Origin: Glossina fuscipes
Taxonomy: Eukaryota; Arthropoda; Insecta; Diptera; Glossinidae
NCBI RefSeq assembly: GCF_014805625.2
Contig: NW_023998490.1
Span: 62,001-126,000, forward strand
Direction: 5' to 3'
DNA: 64,000 bases
Positions within the stretch are counted from its first letter, which is position 1; every line of letters starts with the position of its first letter. The notes beneath the pieces are model-generated. The model saw only the letters and a list, made by a program, of their open reading frames with translations, had not been told where the DNA came from and ran no database searches. Below, in pieces: positions 11,213-23,164 of the stretch. A program made the position numbers and the translations under genes.

Positions 11213-14200
11213 TCAAGCGTTAACTAAAGAATCCAAGTATGCTTTATGACGTTGCTCTTGTTGAACTTGCAATTTCTGTAACTTTTTCAAGTGGTTTGCG
11301 CTAATCTTGTTGCCATCTTTATCATGGGTTGGTAAGCCCTAAAATTTAGGAGGAACACAAGGATTTCAAGCACTGTGATTGACAATTTGCTTTCTTATGT
11401 CATACTTACGTTTTCATCAAATCGTGAATATTTATCGGTTGCTTTGAGGAACATTTCCTTTGGATTAACCTTTTCCTTGTTCTCCTTAACATCTGCCTTT
11501 CCGGCTGCAACATGTTTCTTACATTCCTTTTTTGCTAAACGCTCGGCTGGCGCGGCTTCTTTTGCTTCCTGCTCGCGCAATAAAGTGTAACGATCCACCA
11601 ATTTCACGGCGTACCCTCCCTCATCCTTATCTTCGAGACGTACGCCCAATTGCGGTAGAACATTGTCTCTTAGTTCATCACATAATTTTAAAATTTCTAG
11701 TGCTTTTAAAGTTTTGGCTTGAACTCGTATTTGCTTTCTAAATTCAGCTGCAGCTTCTACGTAAGGAAGAACAGTACTTTCCACATCTATGTGGCCGCTT
11801 GATAAATCCCGTACAGTGAAACCAATTGCTCCTCTAGGTCCCGTTATTGCCCCGAATATATGCAATAAATCTGTGATATAGAGTGCTATTTTCCGTAACA
11901 ATAGGCTATTTAATTTAAGTTTATTATCACGAATGTAAATATTAGCAGACGAAACCAAATCTCTTACGGCATCTAGTGAACTGCGAGTATCCACATTGTC
12001 TATGGAACCGAAAAAATAATATGTTAACCATTGATGCATTAAATTTTTATATCAGCTTGACTTGCCACACAAAGCTTGATGTACCAGCTGTCGTGTAACA
12101 TTGTACTTAGTTAATAACTCGGCCTCGGTTTTGGTCCATGCATCGAAAAGACGTCTGGGTTCACCAGAAACTAAATGACGAGTGAGATCCTTTACGTTTA
12201 GGAAGAATTCCTAAGAAGTATTTTCATTTAGTTAATGCTCTCAAGAATGAAATATTTTACAAATATATATAGGACGTCCCAATTTTAAATTCTCATATTT
12301 CAACCGATTACTTTTTATATCTTACCCTAGGCTATCTTTTGAAATGAGGTAAAAATGACACTTTTGTAGTTTCATATTTGCCTTCTTTCCTCTAAAAAAG
12401 CATATATATTTTTGTTCGAGAAAAGCTTTGAGTTCTCAATAAAACTAAAAGGCTTCTACGCAGCTCTCACTATGCCCCGATATATACATTTTCAATTCCT
12501 ATGTAGATATCAACAGTATAAATTAGTTATATCAAGACGTATTAGCGAATGCTCATAAGATGATTTCGGGGAATCTCCTTGTTCATTTAGATCGGAATAA
12601 TTCTAGAATGCCTAATGATATTCCATACCATATTGTACACTTTTACTAAGTTAATTAATACCTTACTACTTCCTTGAAAGTGGCTTAAAATTTGACGAAT
12701 TTAATGGTAATTTGTCTGAATAGTAAATGAAGTTTTTGGAACGCCCGATCTATAGATACTTACATTTAATAAGCGTTCATATTGTATAGCCATTGCCATA
12801 GTGTTTTGCGAATAATCCAAAGTATCCTTCCATGAATGAAGCAAAAACGCCAGGCGTAATTGGCAAGGTGAGTGTTGTTGTAAAGCTTGCTGAATGGTGA
12901 CAAAATTTTTCAAGGATTTCGACATTTTGCATCCGGCTATTGTCAAGTGACCGGTATGTAAGAAATACTTAACCCACTCGCTTGAATCGAATGCAGCTTC
13001 AGATTGCGCAAGTTCGTTGTCGTGGTGAGGAAATTTAAGATCAACGCCCCCCGTGTGTATATCGAATTTTGGCCCGAACACATCTGAAGCCATAGCAGAA
13101 CACTCGATGTGCCAACCAGGTCGTCCTTTGCCCCAGGGACTTTCCCACCAAGGTTCGCCACCTTTGCTAGTTTTCCATAAAGCAAAATCGTTAGGCGAGC
13201 GTTTTTCCGTTAAACGGTCTTCACCCACAAAGAGGTCTCCTTCGCCCTCCTGCAGTGATTTGGTATCACCATATGCCTCTGGCACCAATTTAGCGTAGAA
13301 GTGTTTTTCGCATTTATCAAAACTATCTACGTCAAAGTATACTGATCCATTAACTGCATAAGCTAAATTATTGTTAATGATTTTTTGTATAAATTCAATA
13401 ATTTGAGGTACATATTCAGACACTCGAGTTAAGACATCTGGTGGGAGAATCTGCAAAAGACATTAATATTGCTTAGTAAGAATATTAAATAAACATATAT
13501 ATTTTGAATGAAAACGTCCCACGTTCAATGCATTCATATCGTTGTGAAATTGATCTTCCCAGTAACGAGGAAGCTCCTCAAATATGCTGTTATCATTAAT
13601 TGTTGCACCTTCCTTTTTGTCCAACCAATCTGCTATAGGTTCTTTGGCTTCTCGTAAGTACAAATCGCGAGCCCTTACGATATCTTCTTCATTGCCGTTA
13701 GTTACTGCTGTTGTCAATAATTCTACAGCATTATTCATGCGATCCAACAACTTATTCAACATGATTTTCTTGTCAGGATCAGTATTTTTTTCGCAAGTAT
13801 TTAGGAATGCCATCAAGACCGAACGCTGATCATCCAGTAATTGATCTAGCGGCACCTGCATCACACTACTGGAATAACGTTCAAAGAGATAGTTTTGCCG
13901 AGCTCTTTTAATGATCTTATCATCGATATCGGTAATATTCATCACGTAGTGTATGTTAAAGCCAAAGTATTCAGATAAAACGCGTCTTAATATATCAAAA
14001 GATATGTAGGATCTATAAAAGGAATGAATTTGTAAAATATGCTACATTGAACGTTTATTAGAATTACCTAGCGTGCCCCATATGGGAAGCATCGTACACA
14101 GTCGGCCCGCAGCTATACCAAGTCACCATATTACCATTCAAAGGTACAAAAACTTCTTTTTGCCTTGTCAGGCTGTTGTACAAACGCAACTTTGGTGCTT

Positions 14201-14246
14201 CCCCGCAATCTGGCGCTTGCCATGTAGGTTGCGTTCTTTTATTCAT
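11213..14246 (-). CDS. CysRS: Cytoplasmic cysteinyl-tRNA synthetase
   Basis: Class I aminoacyl-tRNA synthetase charging tRNA-Cys. Exons 14246-14068, 14012-13523, 13450-12764, 12210-12066, 11999-11410, 11338-11213; all phases agree, 738 aa. The HIGH-class motif is HMGH at residues 55-58 after [15 protein letters not shown] lies at about 398-402 ([10 protein letters not shown]). Zinc-site neighbourhood [10 protein letters not shown] and [12 protein letters not shown] is intact. The eukaryotic C-terminal extension is Lys/Glu-rich and ends [15 protein letters not shown] .. LVNA. The intron after exon 4 starts with GCAAGT (12065 down) rather than GT, giving C-D-N-V-D-T-R across the junction; the plain GT reading would stop at once. 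Head-to-head with O-fut1, tail-to-tail with Nup37. Confidence 0.95.
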
Positions 14247-14360
14247 TCTTTTCGATTCAATTGCGTAGATGTTGCGATGATTATAAACAATAGCTAATAC
14301 CTTTGTAAGTAATTTATGGAAATGAATTATTTTTAAAAAATTAAAATTTTTTAAATCTTA

Positions 14361-14382
14361 AGACAGTTGATCTCAACTGTCT
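14361..14382. promoter_or_regulatory. Perfect inverted repeat upstream of CysRS
   Basis: AGACAGTTGA and its exact reverse complement TCAACTGTCT are separated by only TC, 115 bp upstream of the CysRS start codon and probably close to its transcription start. Each arm contains CAGTTG/CAACTG. It could be a dimeric factor site; function is inferred from position only. Confidence 0.35.
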
Positions 14383-15475
14383 ACGAACGTGATACAAAAT
14401 TTTCAGCCAAACGTAAAACTAAGCCACAGATGTTTTGTTTATAAAGCAAAATGATGCAATCTCATATACAAACGAACACGTTGCTGAAAATTTGTTTCGA
14501 TTTTGTATTCAGCCGTTTTTACCAAATAGCAAATAAGCTGACAATGTTCCGTTATTCCGCTGTTTCATTGCTTTTTCCGCCTTTTTGGTGTGTACTTAAA
14601 AACCAAGCCAAAGTGATGCAATCTTAAATAGAAATTAAACAATTTTAGTTTCGACGCGCTCTATATAATATTGTAATTCCGTGCACTTCATTCTTTATGA
14701 AAATCAAAACCACACATACGTGCAAAGAATTGGTTTATGGCTCATGCAGAAAGCCTGAACCATTCATACGGAATCAAAACAATTATGGCAATAATAAACA
14801 AACTGATGTCTTGCATTCTTGGAATAAAAATTATAGCAAGGCAGAAAAACTAAAAAATATGTAGATGAAAAGACAGTAAGCGCCAGTAGTTTATGTAGCG
14901 AAATAAAAATGTTTTATAAATGAGCTCTGAAATTTCCTTACAATATTTCTACTTATTGTTGTTTAAAAACTAAGGAAATCATATGTTTTGTTAAAGTAAA
15001 GCTAACAATTTGTGAATTCTACGTATGCATGTTCAATGTATGCATATACTACAAATCTTGCTTTTCTTCCACTTCGCCTTTTTTATGATACCTTGTTGTT
15101 GTTGTTTAGCATCATTTTCAGAAGCCGTAAATATTGTATTAAAAACACATTTTTCCCTTTACCATTGAGGTCTTGATGTTTAGTTCAGGAACATCACAGC
15201 TCTTCGTGACCATGATTTTTCGTATCTTTTAGAAAACAGGAATGTATTTTTTGTTTGCTTTAAAAAGCATCTAAATAGTAATTTATAAAGCAAAAAAAAT
15301 AGTAAGTTATTTAACAATCAACGGTAATGTGTGGATTAAGATGGATTAATTTCAATTTTAAGCAATTAGTTGGTTAAACGTATATGTCTTTACTACAATA
15401 ATTATTTAAAACTAATTTCAGTGAACAACTTGAAGAGCCGCGAATGAAAAGTATTAAAAAGAAGAAACCTACAAA
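14383..15475. other. Divergent upstream region between CysRS and O-fut1
   Basis: About 1.1 kb without a supported ORF. ATTTCAG at 15414..15420 followed by TGAACAACTTG looks like the acceptor of a 5'-UTR intron of O-fut1, so the O-fut1 transcription start probably lies farther left. No other element is recognised. Confidence 0.4.
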
Positions 15476-16853
15476 ATGCTTGGTCTCTTTATACTGTTTC
15501 TTACAGGTCTACAGGTCATTACAGGCGAGCCTATTGTGGATTCTAATGGTTATTTAGCTTATTGCCCCTGTATGGGTGAGTGGTAACAGACTTAATTTTA
15601 CATATTATAAATTTAAACTTCTGTCCCTCTATTAGGTCGATTTGGCAATCAGGCAGATCACTTTTTGGGTGCGCTGGCTTTTTCTAAAGCTTTAAATCGC
15701 ACTTTAATCGTACCCCCATGGGTGGAATATCGTAAAGGAGAAACTCGCTCCAAACAAGTTCGATTTGATAGTTATTTTACTCTGCATCCTATAAAAGAAT
15801 ACCATCGCGTTATATTAATGGAAGATTTTATGAACGAGTTGGCCCCGAAACTTTGGCCCGAAGAAAAACGCATTTCATTTTGTTATATGGAACGCAAAAG
15901 TATATATTTGGAAGACGCCAATAAAGCAGATTGCCACGCAAAGGTATTGTAAATTGTAAATTTAAACATATCAGTTTAAATTTATTTTAATTTTAAACAA
16001 TTAAAGGAAGGTAATCCATTCGGGCCATTTTGGGATACGTTCGGTGTAAACTTTTCAAATTCTGAATTTTATGGACCTTTGCATTTCGATATTCATCACA
16101 GCAATATAGCAGATAAGTGGAATGCGCAGTATCCACCTCAAAGATGGCCAGTTTTAGCTTTCACTGGTGCGCCTGCAAGCTTTCCTGTGCAACAAGATAA
16201 TCGTCATTTACATAAATACCTAAAGTGGAATAGAAAGTTTCAAGACGATGCCCGGCAATTTATTAGGACCATGCCCAAGGGAGCTTTTATAGGTGTACAT
16301 TTACGCAATGGTAACAGAACCGAACTCTAATTTCTCACACTTTAACAAAATCGAACTCAAATTTCTCTCTGTTCAATTTCTAGGCATTGATTGGGTGAGA
16401 GCGTGCGATCACGTCCGAGACAATCAGCAACTATTTGCTTCACCACAGTGTTTAGGATATAATAACGAGCGTGGCAATTTGTACCCGGAATTATGCATAC
16501 CTTCGAAAGAGCTTATTATTCGCCAAATTAAACGCCTACTGAAAAATGTAAAGCAATCTTATCCTAAAAATGAGGTGCGATCAATTTTTGTGGCTTCAGA
16601 TGCCAATCCCATGATAAAGGACTTAAATATGGCATTGCAACGTATGAATGTCACTGCTTATCGTTATCCAAAAGACAACCCACATTTAGACCTAACGATT
16701 TTGGGCCTTTCTAATCATTTCATCGGGAATTGTATATCCTCTTTCTCAGCCTTTGTTAAAAGAGAGCGAGATGTGAACGGCTTTCCGTCGTACTTCTGGG
16801 CATTTCCAAAGGAGAAGGAGAAGCAACATACAAAATTGCATGAGGAACTTTAA
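15476..16853 (+). CDS. O-fut1: GDP-fucose protein O-fucosyltransferase 1 (GT65)
   Basis: ER-luminal enzyme adding O-fucose to EGF repeats of Notch and other proteins (family knowledge). Exons 15476..15575, 15636..15943, 16007..16310, 16384..16853; 393 aa. An N-terminal signal peptide ([17 protein letters not shown]) is followed by [20 protein letters not shown], the GDP-fucose-binding fold start. Further motifs are [19 protein letters not shown] then IDWVRAC across the last junction (HxRxG catalytic/sugar-nucleotide motif), and FVASDANPM. Potential N-glycosylation sites include NRT, NFS and NVT. The C-terminus is HEEL, a KDEL-type ER retrieval signal. Readings past exon 3 into intron 3 (extra [11 protein letters not shown] start) are not coding. 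Confidence 0.95.
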
Positions 16854-17011
16854 AGGCATTTAGGAGAAATATTTCGTGCCTACTTATCATTGCCAGTATC
16901 AAAGTATTATACCAATTAGTAGAATAAGCTTTTATTTTGTTTATCGTAAAAAATTCATCCATTATTTATATAGATATTACATATATGAAATCTCATAAAA
17001 CTACATGAAAT

Positions 17012-18340
17012 CTAATGCACCAATTTTTGATTTCGCGCTAGCTCTAACTGAGCTGCTGACACTTGAGTTAAACCGTCGCGGACAACACTCAAATTTTCTT
17101 TCCATGACTGTAAAAGATCTCTTAATTGCTCCCATTGCGGTGCACCGAATGTGCGATGCATAGTAGAGGAAATGTGGACTCTGCGATTGGCCTGATCAAG
17201 ACGTGCTCGCACCAATTTGGTTTTGAGTACTTCAATAACGAAAGGTTCTACCTCGTCTTCACTAATTTGCAATTCCTTTGTGAGTGTATCAAAAGTCATT
17301 TCTGGATTACTTTCAGCTAATTGCATAAAAGTCAACAAGCGCATTTTCTTCATATTTTGTTCATGATTAAGTCCTTGCGAATTGACAAATTCCCGGTGGT
17401 CCTCGTAGAATTGTATATAAGCAGGCAATTTCTCAGACACAAAAATCGAGAGCAAGTCGTGTATCAAATCGCCTTCTAAGAAACGTACTGGCTTCAAAGC
17501 TAGCAAAGGATCTAAAAGAAATGTATTAGGATCGGCCAAAGCAGTTACTATACATTTCATAGCATCTTCTCGAGCAACACAAGCATTATCGGCTGTGTAG
17601 GTTCCTAATAATTCTATCATCACTTTTGAAGACAATTCAAGGTTCGTGTCTTTAGTAACATCGTGTAACAAGCGATAAAGCTTTTGCATTTGCTCCGCCG
17701 ATGGTGGGCAATTCGCAAATTGACTTTTTAACTGTTCAACTCCAGTGAAAACTTCCAATACTTGATCGCACTGTTTCGCTACTTGGACTAAGTGATAATA
17801 TACGTGATAACGTAAAGGTGATGCTGTATCCAAATTATTGAAAAGGCGCCACAAAGACTGCAAACACACCTTTGTTAAAGGTACATTGGGGGCTTTAGTC
17901 ATTTTTTCACAATAAGCCAATATGATATTCTCTCCACGATCTAAGGGAATCTGCAAAGTGAAGTAATCTTACTGCAATTAAAGTTCTTTATTCATCATAT
18001 TTATATTACCGTAATCATTATGGAAACAATGCTATTTAAAATACAATCGATTTGATTGGGTTCACCATCTTTAAAACACACGTCACAAACTCCAATTATT
18101 TTGTGTAAGTCGTCTTCTACTCCTTTATTAGACTTCTCAGAAGATATTTCTGCACCTAAATTCTTGAAATATTTCCTCAACTCCTGAACCTGCAAGGAGA
18201 AATTGAAAATCATTGCAATCGTCAGAACTGATATAACCTCAAATTCAATTAAAATCTTCGAAAACAAAATTTTTTAGTTGATACTCCATATATACCTGTT
18301 CGTCCATAGACAAATCTATAAAAACAGGTGGTGAATTCAT
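17012..18340 (-). CDS. eIF3m: Eukaryotic translation initiation factor 3 subunit M (Tango7)
   Basis: PCI-domain subunit of eIF3, acting on the 40S subunit; the Drosophila orthologue Tango7 also has reported roles in secretion and apoptosome function (recalled). Exons 18340-18296, 18189-18010, 17950-17012, all phase 0, 387 aa, the length I recall for the fly protein. It starts [20 protein letters not shown]. The PCI/winged-helix region is at about residues 220-335 ([60 protein letters not shown]). It ends ARNQKLVH. Its 3' end converges on O-fut1 (159 bp between stops). A DRE palindrome lies 141 bp upstream. Confidence 0.95.
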
Positions 18341-18480
18341 AGTTACTAATTTATTTTTTACTAAGCTGCTACCGTTCAAATAAAGAGAATCTCAATACGT
18401 CTGCAAGTCGCTTTTACGAACGACAAAAAACGATACAAGGTTGCCATTTCAAGTTGTCTTTAAAGTCATGAATGTAAAGT

Positions 18481-18488
18481 TATCGATA
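18481..18488. promoter_or_regulatory. DRE core (TATCGATA) in the eIF3m promoter
   Basis: The palindrome TATCGATA is the core of the Drosophila DNA replication-related element bound by DREF, typical of housekeeping promoters. It lies 141 bp upstream of the eIF3m start codon. Confidence 0.6.
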
Positions 18489-19314
18489 ACTATCTTTAAC
18501 TAGCGATCTATAATCCAGAAACAGTGTTTGTTAATAACAAATAATGGAAAATGATTTAGTTTTTTAGATATTAATTGGGCTCTTGGGACCAAGAGAATGC
18601 TTAAAAAAGGTAGTGTCGAGTACGCATTCTTTTTTACTAAACCACTGGCAAATGTATTTCGCGAGTTCGATAAATCAACTAAAGAGTCACAGATAATATC
18701 GTCACTTTAAAATTTCAACGATGCGATCCTAGGTCATATAATGTTAAAAGGTTTTTCACACTTCAATATAATTCCTCCTACAAAGTAAATATTATTAAAT
18801 AACAGACACTACTTAAAAGCAAACAATAAATATTGTAGTCAGTCGGTCAATCAAGTGCATAAGTTGCTTTTACTTTTGGAAAGCTTAAGCATTGGATCAA
18901 TTTGGCTAAAGCTAGTTTAAACAATGCGAACAACTCTACTGCAATAGCGGAATATTATTACAGGGCTACTTTTGCTTTCCAATTTTGCAACTTATATCCG
19001 TATCATTACAAATATATGATAACAGTAGGGATTCCAAAGTTAGCTTAACAAAAAACATGGTACAGAAAAAACAATTAGTATATAAAAGCCGAGGCAGACA
19101 TGCACAGAAATTTTCTGTCTAATTTATAGCCAGAAACTGGGAGACTGCGAAATTAATAATGATGGACGTCACTGAACGATAAATTTCTTGCCACTCCTTT
19201 TTTTATAAATAAGAGCATAGGTCGCCAATGATTAATTCTAATGGCGGTGAGTATGGGAGATTTGTAAACGTACTTCATACCAAACATTGGTTATATTAAC
19301 TGTACGCGAGCTCA
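18489..19314. other. Intergenic sequence, nothing recognised
   Basis: AT-rich stretch beyond the eIF3m promoter. No ORF, tRNA or clear repeat identified. Confidence 0.4.
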
Positions 19315-19705
19315 TTACTTTTCGAAACGATTTTTCTTACTTAACATTTTGTAGAATGTTATATCTTTTTGGCAATAATTAAAATATTGCGCCGAAAGAG
19401 CCAGATCAGGAGCCAAAGATAATTTGAATTGTCCCAAAGAATGTCTGGCGAAACTTTGTTTTACTTTACGATCAGCCAACATCTCGCGCGATTTTTCTGG
19501 AACAACAGGTGGAAAACTTTCCATATCTTTATCTTTTACCAACGGAAGAAACCTCTTATAAAAACTATTCTAATTAAATTCATCCACCGTAGGCATTAAT
19601 TTAAAATCCACGTCTTCATCTTTTAAATCGACAGCTTTATTCAAAGCCTGAACGTAGCTATGTGAATTTCTAGGATATGGTTGCCCCTTATCTATAAGGT
19701 AAACA
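19315..19705 (-). pseudogene. Unrecognised exon-like fragment with a nonsense codon
   Basis: On the minus strand an acceptor-like CTTATAG near 19690 is followed by DKGQPYPRNSHSYVQALNKA, VDLKDEDVDFKLMPTVDEFN, an in-frame TAG at about 19572, then NSFYKRFLPLVKDKDMESFP, PVVPEKSREMLADRKVKQSF, ARHSLGQFKLSLAPDLALSA, QYFNYCQKDITFYKMLSKKN and RFEK before a stop at 19315. The composition is that of a conserved globular protein, not a transposon. I do not recognise the family. It is probably the last exon of a duplicated, inactivated gene. Confidence 0.45.
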
Positions 19706-20509
19706 ATGTGGAGTTATCCCTTAGAGGTCAGAGACGAAATTTGTTTGTTAACAATTTTGTTTGGAATAGCCGGAGAAATTTTTATAATTCCTTTCTTTTA
19801 AACAAACCGAAAAAAGGTATTCGCTAAACATTCACACTTGATACAACACGTCAACACAACGTTGCGTTTTAGTATTTAAGGGGAGAAGATAACATAACAA
19901 AAAAACAAATTAAAAAAGAAAAACAAAAAGACCAAAAAAGTTCAATGAAAATTAGGTTCCACATAAGAATATGAAACCAAAACAAAATATACACTTATTT
20001 GCCAATTTACACAAAAAAAAAGTCATACCAGAAGGAGAGTTGGAGTAATTATCCATAGAATTTTTTGTTTCTCTTCAAAAGTATTCCACCCGTAAAAGTA
20101 ACTTAATTCGAATTAACTTGTAACTTATATATATTTATATAACATCATAATATATAAAATTTAATAAATCATATTCAGCTTATGTTCGATTGAAGCTCAG
20201 ATATATAATGCAGTTATTGTATCAACCTTGTCAATTTTTATCGTTATTAGAGTTTTGATGCAATTGGTTTCTTATTCGATTTGTCGTATCTTTGCTCTTT
20301 TTCGCCCTTTTCCGTTTCGGTGCGTGTTTTTTGTGTGCATCGACAATGTTATCGATCTTCGAAGTTCGATGGAGAATGCATAAAAAAACGCTTATTGAAG
20401 GTAAAAGAATTACTGCTGTTGTGCTGTTGTAACATAGAATTTCCTTCCTTTGGTTTGACGTTTCTATTCGCTTAACATTCCCACTTTATACAACATACAA
20501 CATATTCTC

Positions 20510-20735
20510 CAAACGGCACACTTGCATGAATTATGATCAAGATATAATCTAGAAACGGCGCACTTGCATAAATTATAATCAAAATACAATCCAGAAACGG
20601 CGCACTTGCATAAATTATAATCAAAATACAATCCAGAAACGGCGCATTTGCATAAATTATTATCAAAATACAAATCCAGAAATGGCGCACTTGCATAAAT
20701 TATGATCAAAATATTTGAAAATTTGGGGGACCTTT
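20510..20735. repeat. 42-bp tandem repeat array (~5 units)
   Basis: Unit CTTGCATAAATTATAATCAA followed by AATACAATCCAGAAACGGCG and CA. Copies start at about 20521, 20563, 20605, 20647 and 20690; units two and three are identical and the outer units carry single changes. The period is a multiple of three, so an apparent protein is read through it on the minus strand; I reject that protein. One diverged unit occurs at ~9600. Confidence 0.9.
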
Positions 20736-21890
20736 TCTCAGGCCAAGCTTTAAAAAAACTATTTTTAGGTTGCTTCATGGTTTGTCAATTCCTGGGATCC
20801 GGGCTACATAAAAACTAATATCTTCACCTTTTGTTTGGCCGTCCGTGTATCATAACATCAACAAATAGTATAGAAATTTCCAGCAATGTCAGTTGGCTAA
20901 AATTACACATCACAACCGTTGACGTCTTTCCTATTGAACGGAGTAGACATCCACATGGACATACTTTTTACTGATTAATTCTACTGTCAGAAAATAAGCG
21001 AAATCTTCTTAAAATTATTGATCGTCTCACGAATTCGAAAGAGTTTTTTCTGTCAAAGATGTGGCAGCTACCACAGTTTTCCAAAAATTTTTGAATGACG
21101 GATTCCACGGCTTGAATGTCCTGATACAGTACATATGAATCGTGAAAAACAGTTTCTATCCGACCATTTTCAATTACTTATGAAGTATCTGAAAACAAGA
21201 AGTCTTTATTGCATTTTCTAGCCTTTATGCCTTACCATCCGCAATCAGTTTTTTTATTTATATCATGCTAGAAAACAAATCCTCATTGGAATTATGTTCA
21301 TTTAACTTTAAATGTTTTCAGTTCTCTTCAATTAATTATCGAATTGAGTCGAATTATATTCAAAATTATATAACAAAAAACTAAACTCGTTATAGTAAAA
21401 AAAGTTGGTATGAAAAAAATCATTGCTGGTCTAAAGCCATCCAGAAGGTACATGCACCTAAACTAATTCAGTTCTGTTCTGGAATTCTATATTGTTAAAA
21501 TTATTGATAAGTGATTCGAACATTATTTTGTCAGTTAACAATTAAACAAACTTTGTAAAGTCGATCTGTTAATTGGACGCTTCATAATGTTTGATTCCTG
21601 AAAGACTGATCGACCATCATTTACACTTTAATCGGAGTTTGCAAAGCTCTTTTGAAATTGACGACGCGGTAAAAGATTTTGCAAATGTTAGTCACTAAGC
21701 TAGTTTTATATCGGCTGACAGAAATTTTGAAGAGCCTAGACATTGCAATAAACACGGTAGCCTTGAAATGAGGGAAATTATAAGAAACAAGAAAAGATTA
21801 AGAAATTAAGAAATTAAGAAAAGAATGTGAGCTTACGTCTAGTTGCGATAAGAAATGAACAATTAATAATTTTTTAATGGGCATCATTTT
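20736..21890. other. Intergenic sequence between minisatellite and retrotransposon remains
   Basis: No supported gene. 20820..20990 has a mixed composition that could be decayed mobile-element sequence, but no family is recognised. Confidence 0.3.
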
Positions 21891-21894
21891 ACGC

Positions 21895-22335
21895 ATGTCT
21901 GATGAATATTACTTATGGAGAGCTTTCAAATATCTTAAGCAACCGTATTAGTCGTTAAAGAGACAGGTCCAGAAGTTGGCACAGAAATAGTGCGAGGAAA
22001 GTAGAAAACTTTGCTTATTATCTACAAGAAACTTTTCTGCCTATTCAACTATGTATGACCTCAAATACAGAAATATTGAAATTTGTAGCCAGCCCATGTT
22101 CTACGGTTTTGCCTACCAAGCGTACATTACTTGCTGAAGTCGGGGAAGAGGTGAGAAAAGTAACTTAAGTTAACTTCGCGATCAAGCCGATAGTTGGTGA
22201 ACGTTTTTGTTGAAAAATGAAAGCAGCTTTTTCTCTCTAATAATTCAACAAGCAATCCAACTACAGATGAAGTAGTGACTCGCTTTTAGCTAAAGATTCG
22301 CAAGTTTGCTAAGAAGCAAGTGGGAAATTCTTGAT
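21895..22335 (+). mobile_element. Decayed non-LTR ORF2 fragment (pre-RT region)
   Basis: The plus-strand frames read LWRAFKYLKQP near 21917, then FAYYLQETFLPIQ near 22011, then LKFVASPCSTVLPTKRTLLA and EVGEEVRKV near 22075. This order (kA..YLK.P, then FA.YL...F.P, then ..T..EV...I) is the usual run-up to the reverse transcriptase domain in Jockey-type elements. Stops and frameshifts are frequent and the RT motifs themselves are missing. Confidence 0.4.
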
Positions 22336-22514
22336 GTAAGATGCGCCACCCGCATTAATAAATATAACACCGAACTCAGAAAATGTAGTAAGCTCGTATA
22401 GACTAAATAATTCTATAATTACTTTCTCTAAAGTTTCTCTCTCTCAGTTTTAGAAAAAAAATTTATTATTTCTGACCATCGGTTCCAGCAATAAACATGA
22501 TGCTATTAACCAAG

Positions 22515-23045
22515 GTGATCGTCATCTCGGCAAATGGCAGTTGATAATTTTTGTGTTTTACTGATGTTAGTGAAAAAAAAAATTTACATCAATTTAAATA
22601 ATTTAAAAAAAGGAAGGAGGGAAGAAAAAAAGAGGTTTAAGAAAGTAACCAAAGTTATTAAAAATTTAAAGGAAGAAAAGGAGAGAAGGAAGACGAAGAA
22701 AATAAGAGGAGAATTAAAAAGCAATATATATATATAAAATTTTTTGTTTTTTCATTGTGATTTTTTTTTTGGTGTTCCCCGTGATAACAACCAAAACAAC
22801 ATCAGCCCGTCCTTGGTTCTGATCTTATAACTATTGATAGAAACTGTTTTGAAGATTTTTATATGAATGCTACTGGGCCCACCAAGAGATTGAGGATGGA
22901 TGAGAATAATATTCCTTTATCTCCCAATGGAGAGGCTAACACAAATGTTTCAACTGTGTCTAGTAAACAGGCAGTCGACAAGCCCTCTGATTTGAGTGCT
23001 ACAGCCAGTCCAAATCACGAGATCAATTTGTACGACTGCCTGTGA
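22515..23045 (+). mobile_element. Non-LTR element 5' end with short ORF1 remnant
   Basis: The leader CGTCATCTCGGCAAATGGCA .. ATAATTTTTGTGTTTTACTG .. TTAGTGAAAAA parallels the copy at 7555..7615. Downstream, 22863..23045 encodes a 60-aa hydrophilic ORF1-like N-terminus (TKRLRMDENNIPLSPNGEAN, SKQAVDKPSDLSATASPN) ending in a stop, with GPFGPFSDAQQPKILNHKKI continuing in another frame. It probably belongs to the same insertion as the C-terminal piece at 24390..24860, but the intervening coding region is not recognisable. Confidence 0.45.
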
Positions 23046-23164
23046 GGGCCTTTCGGTCCATTCTCTGACGCTCAGCAACCCAAGATTTTAAATCACAAGA
23101 AAATTCATGTTTTCTTACTGGGTTTACCGTACTCTTTATTTAATTTTTCTTTACCTTCCGACTC

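Noticed and set aside
16293..16400. Upstream ATG extension of the last O-fut1 exon
   Set aside because: It reads intron 3; the conserved [12 protein letters not shown] junction shows that the region is spliced out.
20510..20735. CRISPR-like array
   Set aside because: Units are contiguous with no unique spacers; it is a minisatellite in a eukaryotic genome.
20464..20778. 104-codon and 74-codon ORFs on the minus strand
   Set aside because: They read through a 42-bp tandem repeat whose period is a multiple of three, so open frames arise automatically.
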